A DNA stretch of 5,979 bases, from contig CANETR010000149.1 of NCBI GenBank assembly GCA_947441325.1, forward strand, positions 1 through 5,979, read 5' to 3'. The notes beneath the pieces are model-generated. The model saw nothing but the letters and a program-made list of their open reading frames with translations, had not been told where the DNA came from and did not search any database. A program made the position numbers and the translations under genes. Origin of the DNA: Saprospiraceae bacterium (GTDB taxonomy: Bacteria > Bacteroidota > Bacteroidia > Chitinophagales > Saprospiraceae). This document shows, piece after piece, positions 1 through 5,838 of the stretch. Position 1 is the stretch's first letter. Each line of letters opens with the position of its first letter.

Positions 1-366
1 ATTGTACAAATGTGAATATTGCGCAGCCAATTTGAACAGTTTTTCAAATTCCGAAGCCAATTTCTCTTCATACAAGGCAATGCAATCCTGCATTTCCTTT
101 TTATTTAAATAGTACAGATTTTTGAAGAAGCCTATGATATTATTATGAAATGCTTGTTTTTCAGCGCTTATTTTTTTTAAAACCGAATCGAAGGTAGGGT
201 CTTGATGAATCTCGTAAATGCAAGTATCAAGAAAAAATATCGGAGTAGCAAAATCATCACAATTATTGGCTTGATTTAATAATTCCAATGCCAGGGAACG
301 ATTGTCCTGATCAATACTTAAAAGTAGTTTTACCAGATTTTCTTTTTCTTCCTGATTCCAATTCAT
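1..366 (-). CDS. Helical protein of unknown function, N-terminal part (cut by window edge)
   Basis: An open frame of 122 codons starts at ATG 366-364 on the minus strand and runs without a stop to the window edge, so the C-terminal part is missing. The protein begins MNWNQEEKENLVKLLLS and is rich in Glu, Lys, Leu and Asn. It looks almost wholly alpha-helical, with no signal peptide or membrane segment, so it is probably cytoplasmic. The stretch LVKLLLSIDQDNRSLALELL (residues 11-30) resembles the short helical N-terminal module I associate with some Bacteroidetes leucine-rich-repeat proteins. The last visible part (FEKLFKLAAQYSHLYN) could open a TPR-like helical repeat. Both resemblances are inference from memory. 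There is no Shine-Dalgarno sequence before the start. It is divergent from the gene at 468. I do not recognise a specific function. Confidence 0.75.
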   Translation of the reverse strand, partial: MNWNQEEKENLVKLLLSIDQDNRSLALELLNQANNCDDFATPIFFLDTCIYEIHQDPTFDSVLKKISAEKQAFHNNIIGFFKNLYYLNKKEMQDCIALYEEKLASEFEKLFKLAAQYSHLYN

Positions 367-395
367 AAAATATCAGCGCTTTTGTAAATAATAAA

Positions 396-426
396 TTGTC
401 AATACTATCAAAAATATATAATTTTG
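396..426 (+). promoter_or_regulatory. Predicted Bacteroidetes-type promoter for the 468-1199 gene
   Basis: TTG at 396-398 is followed, after 20 bases, by TAATTTTG at 419-426, an exact match to the TAnnTTTG -7 box of Bacteroidetes promoters with an acceptable spacing to a -33 TTG. Transcription would start near 430-433 and leave a leader of about 35 bases before ATG 468. The same TTG could be read as a start codon of a longer frame, but that would put the start codon inside the promoter. The motif match is seen; promoter activity is inferred, and in AT-rich DNA such matches also occur by chance. Confidence 0.45.
409..416 (-). promoter_or_regulatory. Possible -7 box for the leftward gene ending at the left edge
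   Basis: On the minus strand the sequence reads TATTTTTG, an exact TAnnTTTG match, about 43 bases upstream of the ATG at 366. No TTG or TTTG lies at the expected distance upstream, so the call rests on the -7 box alone. It sits almost back to back with the rightward -7 box at 419-426, so the two promoters could not easily be occupied at once. Confidence 0.28.
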
Positions 427-435
427 GAAAATTAC

Positions 436-448
436 TGAAACAGTTTCA
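436..448. promoter_or_regulatory. Perfect 13-bp palindrome, candidate operator
   Basis: TGAAAC-A-GTTTCA is a perfect inverted repeat with a single central base. It lies between the predicted rightward -7 box and the ATG at 468, at about +5 to +18 of the expected transcript, and upstream of the leftward -7 box. A dimeric repressor bound here could block the rightward promoter. There is no regulator gene next to it in the window, and the operator role is inference. Confidence 0.3.
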
Positions 449-467
449 ACCCCAAGCAATTTTAGAA

Positions 468-1199
468 ATGAATAAAATATTTCAAGACCTGAATTTTTGG
501 AATCTTTTCGTCTTCCTCGAAAGGGATGATATTGAACCCGAAACGATAGAAAAACAACTCGAAATCCTGTCAAAAGATTTTAGAATCGAAACAGGCAAAA
601 ACCAATACAAGCACGACGGGGATAATTTCCAGGAAGATTATAGCATTGTTTTTTTTGAATTTGACCTGGGACCAGAATATCAGCTACAGTTGGAATATAT
701 TCCAAGACCTGAAGGTAGCGCTAAATATCTGCATCTGAAAAATAAAAAAGAAAATAAGGTTCATCTGATGGGCTGGTGGGACCTGGATGCATGGCATCCC
801 TATTGCCTTCGGGAAGAAGAATTGCGGGCTATTAATAATTTTGTAAAAAATCAGCAAAAAGGTTCTATGTCGGGCAGCGATTTATGTTTGTTGCTAATGC
901 ATGATTTTGTAGGTTTTGATAGTGCCGAAAAAGCGGAAACCTTTGCGCAGGAAGTATTTAAAACTTTTAAAGGAATTGGTATTGAAGGTTTTGCAAAAGC
1001 AGACCCTAAGCCAATTGCAGTTTTCTACCAAAAAGAGGAGGCTTATCATTGGCTGAATGAGGCAAGACTGGGCTTTGTATTCGAAAGTAAAGTGTACAAC
1101 TGTTATTCATTAAGAAACAGTGCGCATAGCAGCGGCGAAGAAAAGGGTCGTTTTCCTTTTGAAGATTGGAAAAAACTCATGAGCTATATTCAGCTATAG
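468..1199 (+). CDS. Conserved-looking hypothetical cytosolic protein, 243 residues
   Basis: The frame is open from TTG 396, but I choose ATG 468 because the TTG coincides with a likely -33 promoter element and the 24 extra residues would overlap the promoter. The product begins MNKIFQDLNFWNLFVFLERD, has no signal peptide or membrane span, and is acidic and aromatic-rich. The most distinctive part is HLMGWWDLDAWHPYCLREEEL, with the Trp pair at residues 103-104 and WHPY at 109-112. It is followed by a hydrophobic stretch, LCLLLMHDFVGF. The short, aromatic, single-domain character would suit an immunity-type or adaptor protein, but I do not recognise the family and assign no function. The next gene starts 21 bp after its stop, which suggests co-transcription with the metallopeptidase. 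Confidence 0.8.
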   Translation: MNKIFQDLNFWNLFVFLERDDIEPETIEKQLEILSKDFRIETGKNQYKHDGDNFQEDYSIVFFEFDLGPEYQLQLEYIPRPEGSAKYLHLKNKKENKVHLMGWWDLDAWHPYCLREEELRAINNFVKNQQKGSMSGSDLCLLLMHDFVGFDSAEKAETFAQEVFKTFKGIGIEGFAKADPKPIAVFYQKEEAYHWLNEARLGFVFESKVYNCYSLRNSAHSSGEEKGRFPFEDWKKLMSYIQL

Positions 1200-1220
1200 T
1201 AAAAAATAAAGTAAGTAAAT

Positions 1221-2249
1221 ATGCATCTTTCAAAAAGAAAAAAAAGCGAAAATAGGATACTGTCACTTTTCGGGACAGGGCTTATTTTTGGAATATTTCT
1301 TATAGTTATTTGGAGACTAAAAGAAAGCAGCCCCAATATATTTTATATACTAATCGCTATTGGATTGCTCAGCACATATAACATTTACAGCATTTTTACT
1401 AAAAAAATCAGGGATCGCGAAGCCATGAAAAAAATTCCTTTTCCGGAGGAATGGCGAAAAATTCTTGAAAAATATGTGGCATTTTACCGGGCATTGAATA
1501 AGGAAGAGAAAGAGCGATTTGAAACCGAAATTCAAATTTTTTTACACGAAACCAGAATCACTGGAATTAAGACCGAAGTAGACGATGTCACGATGGTGTT
1601 GGCGGCCGCAAGTGCCGAAATACCAGTATTTGGCATTCCCGAATGGGAATATGAACATTTGGGAGAAATCCTTATTTATCCCGGGCCCTTTTCGAAAGAT
1701 TTCAGAATGGAGGGACCCGACAGAACAATAACCGGAATGGTAGGTACTGGCATCATGCAGGGAGTTATGATTCTGTCTAAACCTGCCTTGATCGGTGGTT
1801 TTGAAAATACAAACGACAAGGGCAATGTGGGGATTCATGAGTTTGTGCACCTGCTCGATTCGGCCGACGGATCCTATGATGGCATCCCTGAATTTTTTAT
1901 AGACAAAGCATACCTCGCACCTTGGCTTGAAGTGATGTACAAAGAAAGCGAAAGGATAAAAAATGGCGATTCGAAAATGAATCCCTACGGTGCTACCAAT
2001 AAGATAGAGTTTTTTGCAGTGGCCGCTGAATATTTCTTTGAACATCCCGATGCGCTAAAGAAGGAAAAGCCTGAACTCTACGAATTATTAACCAAAATAT
2101 TCAGACAGGATACAAAACATCGCTTCGGATCGGCAGTAAAAAATATGATAAATTACACCGGTAATAAAGTAAGTAGAAATGCTCCCTGTCCATGTGGCAG
2201 TGGAAAGAAATATAAAAACTGCTGCATGGCGAATTCAAGAATCTACTAA
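1221..2249 (+). CDS. Membrane-anchored MtfA-like (M90) zinc metallopeptidase with C-terminal SEC-C motif
   Basis: A 342-residue protein in three parts. Residues 1-64 carry a basic start (KRKK) and two hydrophobic spans (about 13-31 and 40-59) followed by KKIRDR, predicting both ends in the cytoplasm. Residues about 72-305 match the MtfA/M90 family: PFPEEWRKILEK near 73-84, ILIYPGPF in the middle, then the zinc motif HEFVH (H206, E207, H210) followed by DSADGSYDGIPE, and EFFAVAAEYFF whose first Glu (E263) is the expected third zinc ligand. The C-terminus has a SEC-C motif, with C323, C325, C334 and C335 in CxCx8CC spacing, as at the end of SecA. E. coli MtfA, about 265 residues, is a soluble aminopeptidase that inactivates the repressor Mlc; it lacks both added parts. 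The substrate here is unknown. The motifs make the peptidase call firm; a role in regulating a DNA-binding protein or in membrane quality control is inference. Confidence 0.93.
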   Translation: MHLSKRKKSENRILSLFGTGLIFGIFLIVIWRLKESSPNIFYILIAIGLLSTYNIYSIFTKKIRDREAMKKIPFPEEWRKILEKYVAFYRALNKEEKERFETEIQIFLHETRITGIKTEVDDVTMVLAAASAEIPVFGIPEWEYEHLGEILIYPGPFSKDFRMEGPDRTITGMVGTGIMQGVMILSKPALIGGFENTNDKGNVGIHEFVHLLDSADGSYDGIPEFFIDKAYLAPWLEVMYKESERIKNGDSKMNPYGATNKIEFFAVAAEYFFEHPDALKKEKPELYELLTKIFRQDTKHRFGSAVKNMINYTGNKVSRNAPCPCGSGKKYKNCCMANSRIY

Positions 2250-2914
2250 GGGGTTTTCATTGATTTTCTGTCAGTTTTGTAAAGGTCGTATTCATAGGTA
2301 AGTGCCAAATCTGCCAAAATCATCTCCAGAATTTCATCATCTTTCGGATTATACCCTTTTTTGAGATCGTAGCCGTAAAGCGTGGCCATACCATTCCATT
2401 TTACAGCCTCCCAGCCACCGCGTATGGTGGTGATAACTTTGTAGAAAGGTTTGTCGAGTTCACGTTCCACCATTTTTATCAGAATATACCCCTGCGTTTT
2501 GGTTAGGGCCTTCAACTCTTCCTCATATTTTGGTTTCAGATCCTTTTCCATGCGCTTGGTGTACTTTTTACGCTTCCCTTTTTTCATATCCGCCGTTTCC
2601 TGTTCTACCTGACGATAAAGTCTAACTGCTTCGAGGGCATAGGGATAAACCTTTGCAGCGTATTTTCGCCACTGATAATAACGTTTACGTTCTTCACGGC
2701 TTTCAAAATCTTTTTTACGAAGTATAGTTACGTCGGGCGCTTCAATAGTAGGCAAGGTGTCGCCATCTATTATAATAATGGGAATTACTTTTCCGTCAAT
2801 AACTGTTGTGCTTAGGTATTCTCCTTCCCTTATTTTACTTCTGCTGCTATCTTGAACCTGAGCGTAAGAATATGCCGAAATTAGTATGAAAAGAAAAAAG
2901 AGCGTATTTTTCAT
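2246..2914 (-). CDS. Secreted DUF4294 family protein
   Basis: A 222-residue protein. I choose ATG 2914-2912, nine codons inside the longest frame, because the product then begins with a clean signal peptide: MKNTLFFLFILISAYSYA, with likely cleavage after Ala18 before QVQD. No lipobox Cys is present, so it should be released into the periplasm. After a beta-rich linker (IIIIDGDTLPTIEAPDV, about 46-62) comes the basic, helical DUF4294 core: ESREERKRYYQWRKYAAKVY (71-90), a highly charged Lys/Arg/Glu region (about 103-135), QGYILIKMVERELDKPFY (141-158) and GGWEAVKWNG (166-175). The family is widespread in Bacteroidetes and has no established function that I know of. The stop codon overlaps that of the convergent metallopeptidase gene. 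No hairpin terminator is visible at its end. Confidence 0.85.
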   Translation of the reverse strand: MKNTLFFLFILISAYSYAQVQDSSRSKIREGEYLSTTVIDGKVIPIIIIDGDTLPTIEAPDVTILRKKDFESREERKRYYQWRKYAAKVYPYALEAVRLYRQVEQETADMKKGKRKKYTKRMEKDLKPKYEEELKALTKTQGYILIKMVERELDKPFYKVITTIRGGWEAVKWNGMATLYGYDLKKGYNPKDDEILEMILADLALTYEYDLYKTDRKSMKTP

Positions 2915-2983
2915 AATTAGACTTTTAATGTAAACAACCAATATCGTACTAATTTTAGTTCTCGAAAAGAAATTATTAAAAAA

Positions 2984-3022
2984 TTAACAGCTTGGCCCCT
3001 GCTTAACAGCGTTTGTTGGCCC
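2984..3022. repeat. Short imperfect tandem repeat upstream of the DUF4294 gene
   Basis: TTAACAGC followed by TTGGCCC occurs twice: at 2984-2991 with 2992-2998, and at 3003-3010 with 3016-3022, the second copy carrying a 5-base insertion between its halves. It lies 70-110 bp upstream of the DUF4294 start and next to the terminator of the 146-residue protein. It could be a paired binding site or a chance duplication. Confidence 0.35.
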
Positions 3023-3032
3023 ATAAGCTTTG

Positions 3033-3067
3033 AAAATAAAAAAAGGGATTCCCAACATAGAAATCCC
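3033..3067 (-). terminator. Intrinsic terminator of the 3095-3535 gene
   Basis: On the minus strand the 6-bp stem GGGATT/AATCCC (3067-3062 with 3050-3045, 11-base loop) is followed at once by TTTTTTTATTTT (3044-3033). It begins about 30 bases after the stop codon of the leftward 146-residue gene, the expected place. It also separates that gene from the DUF4294 gene, so the two are probably transcribed separately. Confidence 0.7.
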
Positions 3068-3094
3068 CTATTTTGGTAGCTTCAGCTCTGTGTT

Positions 3095-3535
3095 TTATGC
3101 AATATCCTTGGCGTGGAAAATTTTTTCAATATAGTCGGCATTGGTTGCTGTTTCAAGAATAACAGACATGAATTCGTTATAATCATCATTTATGTAAGCA
3201 CAAGGAATAGTGGTTTGAGTAAATAGGGCTTCCTTCTGCCCACCATGTCCGTCAGGAATTGATTTCAGGCAAATCATGGTCAATCTGCCATAGTTTGCCT
3301 CCCTCAATACCCTAGCTAAATTAATTTGAGGCGTTAAATCACAAATATAGCTATTGATAAAATAAGATTGTTTTTTGGAGTGTTCATCAAATAAGTCTCT
3401 CACATTGACACACTGATATCTATTATCATCCTGGTATTTCAAGGGAAAATCAATCAGATAAATGCCCCCATCCAAAGTCTTAACTTTGTAACCATTGCTG
3501 ATTGCCTCATCGATAAAATCTTTTACTGCTTTCAT
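3095..3535 (-). CDS. Small cytosolic hypothetical protein, 146 residues
   Basis: ATG at 3535-3533 opens a complete frame beginning MKAVKDFIDEAISNGYKVKT. There is no signal peptide or membrane span. The order of likely structure elements is: an N-terminal helix (about 1-15), three strands (22-31, 38-46, 57-65), a helix (72-81), two strands (83-91, 104-113) and a long C-terminal helix (117-140). This order resembles the compact fold of type III secretion chaperones and YbjN-like proteins, but it is a guess from hydrophobicity patterns and not a sequence match. The loop between the last two strands is Gly-rich (DGHGGQKE, 95-102). I do not recognise a named family. It stands alone, with its own terminator and a plausible promoter, and is divergent from the isc operon. 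It is likely real, as it fills its region and is flanked by fitting signals. Confidence 0.8.
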   Translation of the reverse strand: MKAVKDFIDEAISNGYKVKTLDGGIYLIDFPLKYQDDNRYQCVNVRDLFDEHSKKQSYFINSYICDLTPQINLARVLREANYGRLTMICLKSIPDGHGGQKEALFTQTTIPCAYINDDYNEFMSVILETATNADYIEKIFHAKDIA

Positions 3536-3593
3536 ATATTTGTTTTAGTTTTTGTAAATGATAATTACGTACAGGTCTAAAATCTTTGAGATC

Positions 3594-3623
3594 TAAACTT
3601 AATTGCGCTAAAAAATTAATCAA
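3594..3623 (-). promoter_or_regulatory. Predicted promoter of the 3095-3535 gene
   Basis: On the minus strand TTG (3623-3621) is followed after 19 bases by TAAGTTTA (3601-3594), one base off the TAnnTTTG -7 box. Transcription would start near 3588 and give a leader of about 50 bases before ATG 3535. The DNA just downstream holds a duplicated TTTAGA (minus strand; at 3597-3592 and 3581-3576), which could be a control site. Inferred from motif and spacing only. Confidence 0.38.
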
Positions 3624-3674
3624 GTATACAAAAGGAACTACACTTTGTTCAATAAGACAGTAATTGATTTTTGT

Positions 3675-3707
3675 GAAGGATAGTTAAGTAAGATTTAACG
3701 GAAGGAT
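3675..3707. promoter_or_regulatory. Inverted repeat framed by a direct repeat upstream of iscS
   Basis: GTTAA-N7-TTAAC (3683-3699) is a perfect inverted repeat, framed by two copies of GAAGGAT (3675-3681 and 3701-3707) exactly 26 bp apart. It lies about 50-80 bp upstream of the iscS -7 box, a position typical for an activator or an upstream regulator site. No IscR gene is nearby, and I cannot match it to a known iron-sulfur or iron regulator site. The role is inference. Confidence 0.3.
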
Positions 3708-3754
3708 TTCGAAAATTAATAACGCGATATGAACAAAAATTTCAAGAGCTGTGT

Positions 3755-3762
3755 TATCTTTG
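3755..3762 (+). promoter_or_regulatory. Predicted -7 box of the iscSUA operon
   Basis: TATCTTTG is an exact TAnnTTTG match placed 40 bases upstream of the iscS ATG, so the transcript would start near 3768 with a leader of about 35 bases. No good TTG lies 19-20 bases upstream, so the -33 element is weak or the promoter may depend on an activator. The 267 bp between 3536 and 3802 otherwise hold the divergent promoter and the repeat at 3675-3707. Confidence 0.5.
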
Positions 3763-3802
3763 TGATTGGATTAAATCTAAATAACAAAATAATACACTTA
3801 AC

Positions 3803-5026
3803 ATGTCAGCGAATAAACGCCTCATATATTTGGATAATAATGCAACAGCGCCAATGGATCCAAGAGTATTGGAAGCGATGTTGCCATATTTTACAGATAA
3901 GTTTGGAAATGCAGCAAGCCGTAATCATCCATTTGGTTGGGTAGCGGAAGAGGCGGTAGATTATGCACGTGAACAGGTTGCCAAACTAATTGGTGCCGAT
4001 GAGCGCGAAATCATCTTTACTTCAGGTTCTACAGAAGCAATCAACCTGGCAATAAAGGGTGTTGCCGATATGTATCAAAGCAAAGGAAATCATATCATTA
4101 CAGTAACAACAGAGCACAAAGCAGTGTTGGATACCTGTCATGCTCTTGAGAAAAAAGGAATAGAAGTTAGCTACCTGAATGTTGATGAAAAAGGTAATAT
4201 CGATCTGAATGAACTCGAAGCTACTATAAGACCGACAACTATTTTGGTAGCAGTTATGTATGCAAACAATGAAATTGGTAACATACATCCAATGAAAGAA
4301 ATTGGCGAGATTTGTAACAGAAAGGGCGTTTTGCTTTTCAGCGATGCAACTCAAGTAGCCGGTAAAATTCCAATAAATGTAAAAGAATCTGGTATTCATT
4401 TACTTTGTTTCAGCGGACATAAGATGTATGGCCCCAAAGGTGTTGGCGTTCTGTATGTCAGCCGCAAAAACCCCCGTGTTAAGGTAACTGCACAAATGGA
4501 TGGTGGCGGACATGAGCGTGGTATGCGCTCGGGAACACTTAATGTGCCTGGTATTGTTGGTATTGGTAAGGCCGCCGAAATAGCGTTAAAGGAAATGGAA
4601 GAAGAGGCGAAAAGACTCTCTAAATTGCGCGATAAGGTCGAAAATGCTTTCCTTGCTTTGGAAGAGGTTGTGGTAAACGGCGATATCGAACATCGTATGC
4701 CGCACGTAACCAATATTTCATTCAAACATGTTGAAGGAGAAGGGCTTATGATGACTTTCAATCAAGAAATTGCCCTTTCATCTGGCTCAGCCTGCACCTC
4801 TGCTTCTTTGGAGCCGTCTTATGTGCTCAAAGCACTCGGATTGGGAGACGATTTGGCACATTCTTCACTGCGTTTAAGTCTTGGACGTTTTACAACTGAA
4901 GATGATGTGGATTTCGCAATTGAAAAAATCAGTAAAGGCGTGGAGCATATGCGCTCGATTTCCCCTATTTGGGAAATGTACAAGGAAGGAATCGATCTTA
5001 AATCAGTAAAGTGGACGGAACATTAA
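3803..5026 (+). CDS. iscS: Cysteine desulfurase IscS
   Basis: A 407-residue PLP enzyme that converts L-cysteine to alanine and carries the sulfur as a persulfide to IscU and other acceptors. It matches E. coli IscS (404 residues) over its whole length. It opens with YLDNNATAPMDPRV; His105 in TEHKAVLDTCH stacks on PLP; D181 and Q184 (DATQ) bind the pyridine ring and phenolate; Lys207 in FSGHKMYGPKG forms the Schiff base. The persulfide Cys331 lies in the long mobile loop SSGSACTSASLEPSYVL, which marks class I (IscS/NifS) and not the SufS type. GGGHERGMRSGT is intact. The C-terminal tail (SPIWEMYKEGIDL, ending KWTEH) mirrors the E. coli tail that docks IscU. The start fits the family; no Shine-Dalgarno is visible. 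First gene of the operon, 43 bp before iscU. Its wider roles in tRNA thiolation are family knowledge. Confidence 0.98.
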   Translation: MSANKRLIYLDNNATAPMDPRVLEAMLPYFTDKFGNAASRNHPFGWVAEEAVDYAREQVAKLIGADEREIIFTSGSTEAINLAIKGVADMYQSKGNHIITVTTEHKAVLDTCHALEKKGIEVSYLNVDEKGNIDLNELEATIRPTTILVAVMYANNEIGNIHPMKEIGEICNRKGVLLFSDATQVAGKIPINVKESGIHLLCFSGHKMYGPKGVGVLYVSRKNPRVKVTAQMDGGGHERGMRSGTLNVPGIVGIGKAAEIALKEMEEEAKRLSKLRDKVENAFLALEEVVVNGDIEHRMPHVTNISFKHVEGEGLMMTFNQEIALSSGSACTSASLEPSYVLKALGLGDDLAHSSLRLSLGRFTTEDDVDFAIEKISKGVEHMRSISPIWEMYKEGIDLKSVKWTEH

Positions 5027-5069
5027 TAAATTAGAATTCAGAAATTTTCACATTTTCAAATTAAGCACA

Positions 5070-5459
5070 ATGGCATACTCAGATAAACTACTCGATCACT
5101 TCAACAATCCACGCAATGTGGGAACGCTCGATAAAGACAAAAAAAATGTAGGAACTGGTTTGGTTGGTGCACCCGAGTGCGGCGATGTTATGCGCCTACA
5201 AATTGAGGTGGACGAGCAAGGCCTTATAACCGATGCTAAATTTAAGACTTTTGGATGCGGCTCGGCAATTGCATCATCTTCTCTTGCTACCGAATGGCTC
5301 AAAGGCAAAACCTTGAATGAGGCTTCGGGCATCGATAACATGGATATTGTTGAGGAACTCGAATTGCCACCCGTAAAAATTCACTGTTCTGTCTTGGCCG
5401 AAGATGCAATAAAAGCTGCTATCAAAGATTATCAGGAAAAGAACGGATTTGCTGAATAA
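5070..5459 (+). CDS. iscU: Iron-sulfur cluster assembly scaffold IscU
   Basis: A 129-residue scaffold, against 128 in E. coli. It accepts sulfur from IscS and iron to build a [2Fe-2S] cluster that is later handed to carriers. All ligands are present: Cys37 and Asp39 in GAPECGDVM, Cys63 in FKTFGCGSAIASSS, and His105-Cys106 after ELPPVKI. LPPVK at residues 99-103 is the site bound by the HscA chaperone in organisms that have it. Its retention here, without hscA in the window, suggests that HscA is encoded elsewhere or that the motif is kept for other reasons. Position 36 is Glu where E. coli has Ala; Glu at this place is a tolerated change. No zinc-only SufU insertion is seen, so this is true IscU. 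It sits between iscS and iscA in one operon. Confidence 0.98.
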   Translation: MAYSDKLLDHFNNPRNVGTLDKDKKNVGTGLVGAPECGDVMRLQIEVDEQGLITDAKFKTFGCGSAIASSSLATEWLKGKTLNEASGIDNMDIVEELELPPVKIHCSVLAEDAIKAAIKDYQEKNGFAE

Positions 5460-5491
5460 TGCTGTAATACATTCAACCCAATAATCTTTTT

Positions 5492-5818
5492 ATGATTTAT
5501 ATCGCAGACGAAGCCCTTGAAAAAATTCATGAAATCCAAACCCAGGAAAACCTCGGGACTGATTTTTTTGTGCGGGTATCTGTAGTGAGTGGCGGTTGTT
5601 CTGGTCTAAGTTACAAAATGGATTTTGACAACGAATTGCTGCCCAATGATCAGGTGTTCGAAGACAAAGGCATTAAAATAGTCACAGATCTCAAAAGCTT
5701 CCTATATCTTTTCGACACAACACTTAGCTTCTCGGGTGGACTTAGCGGTAAGGGTTTTTACTTTGAAAATCCAAATGCTTCGCGTACCTGTGGTTGTGGC
5801 GAAAGCTTTGCAGTCTAA
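5492..5818 (+). CDS. iscA: A-type iron-sulfur carrier protein IscA
   Basis: A 108-residue HesB/IscA-family protein, about the usual length (107 in E. coli). The three cluster- or iron-binding cysteines are Cys36 in SGGCSGLSY and Cys100 and Cys102 in TCGCGESF, with the same spacing as in E. coli IscA (35, 99, 101). The start MIYIADEALEKIHEIQ fits the family's N-terminal helix, and GFYFENPNA precedes the C-terminal CGCG. It follows iscU by 32 bp and is the last gene of the operon. It should receive clusters from IscU and deliver them, mainly as [4Fe-4S], to target enzymes. From sequence alone ErpA or SufA are possible alternative names; the iscSU context supports IscA. Confidence 0.93.
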   Translation: MIYIADEALEKIHEIQTQENLGTDFFVRVSVVSGGCSGLSYKMDFDNELLPNDQVFEDKGIKIVTDLKSFLYLFDTTLSFSGGLSGKGFYFENPNASRTCGCGESFAV

Positions 5819-5838
5819 TTTTAATAAATAAATACGAC

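Noticed and set aside
373..573. 66-codon minus-strand frame overlapping the divergent region and the start of the 468 gene
   Set aside because: It overlaps the well-supported 468-1199 gene antisense, covers the promoter region and has no recognisable sequence.
1350..2045. Minus-strand frames (1350-1535 and 1542-2045) inside the metallopeptidase gene
   Set aside because: Both are antisense to conserved M90 motifs; the translations are Phe/His/Cys-rich in the way of shadow frames.
2246..2941. Longer start of the DUF4294 gene at 2941
   Set aside because: Nine extra residues would precede an otherwise clean signal peptide; the internal ATG at 2914 fits better.
3771..3802. Riboswitch or structured leader before iscS
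   Set aside because: The predicted leader is only about 35 AT-rich bases with no stable hairpin visible.
3729..3944. 71-codon plus-strand frame starting upstream of iscS
   Set aside because: It contains the predicted iscS -7 box and overlaps the first 140 bases of iscS in another frame; no family resemblance.
4022..4761. Minus-strand frames inside iscS (4022-4399 and 4396-4761)
   Set aside because: They lie antisense to a full-length, highly conserved IscS and encode low-complexity sequence unlike known proteins.
5096..5341. 81-codon minus-strand frame inside iscU
   Set aside because: Antisense shadow of a conserved gene with all IscU ligands in the sense frame.
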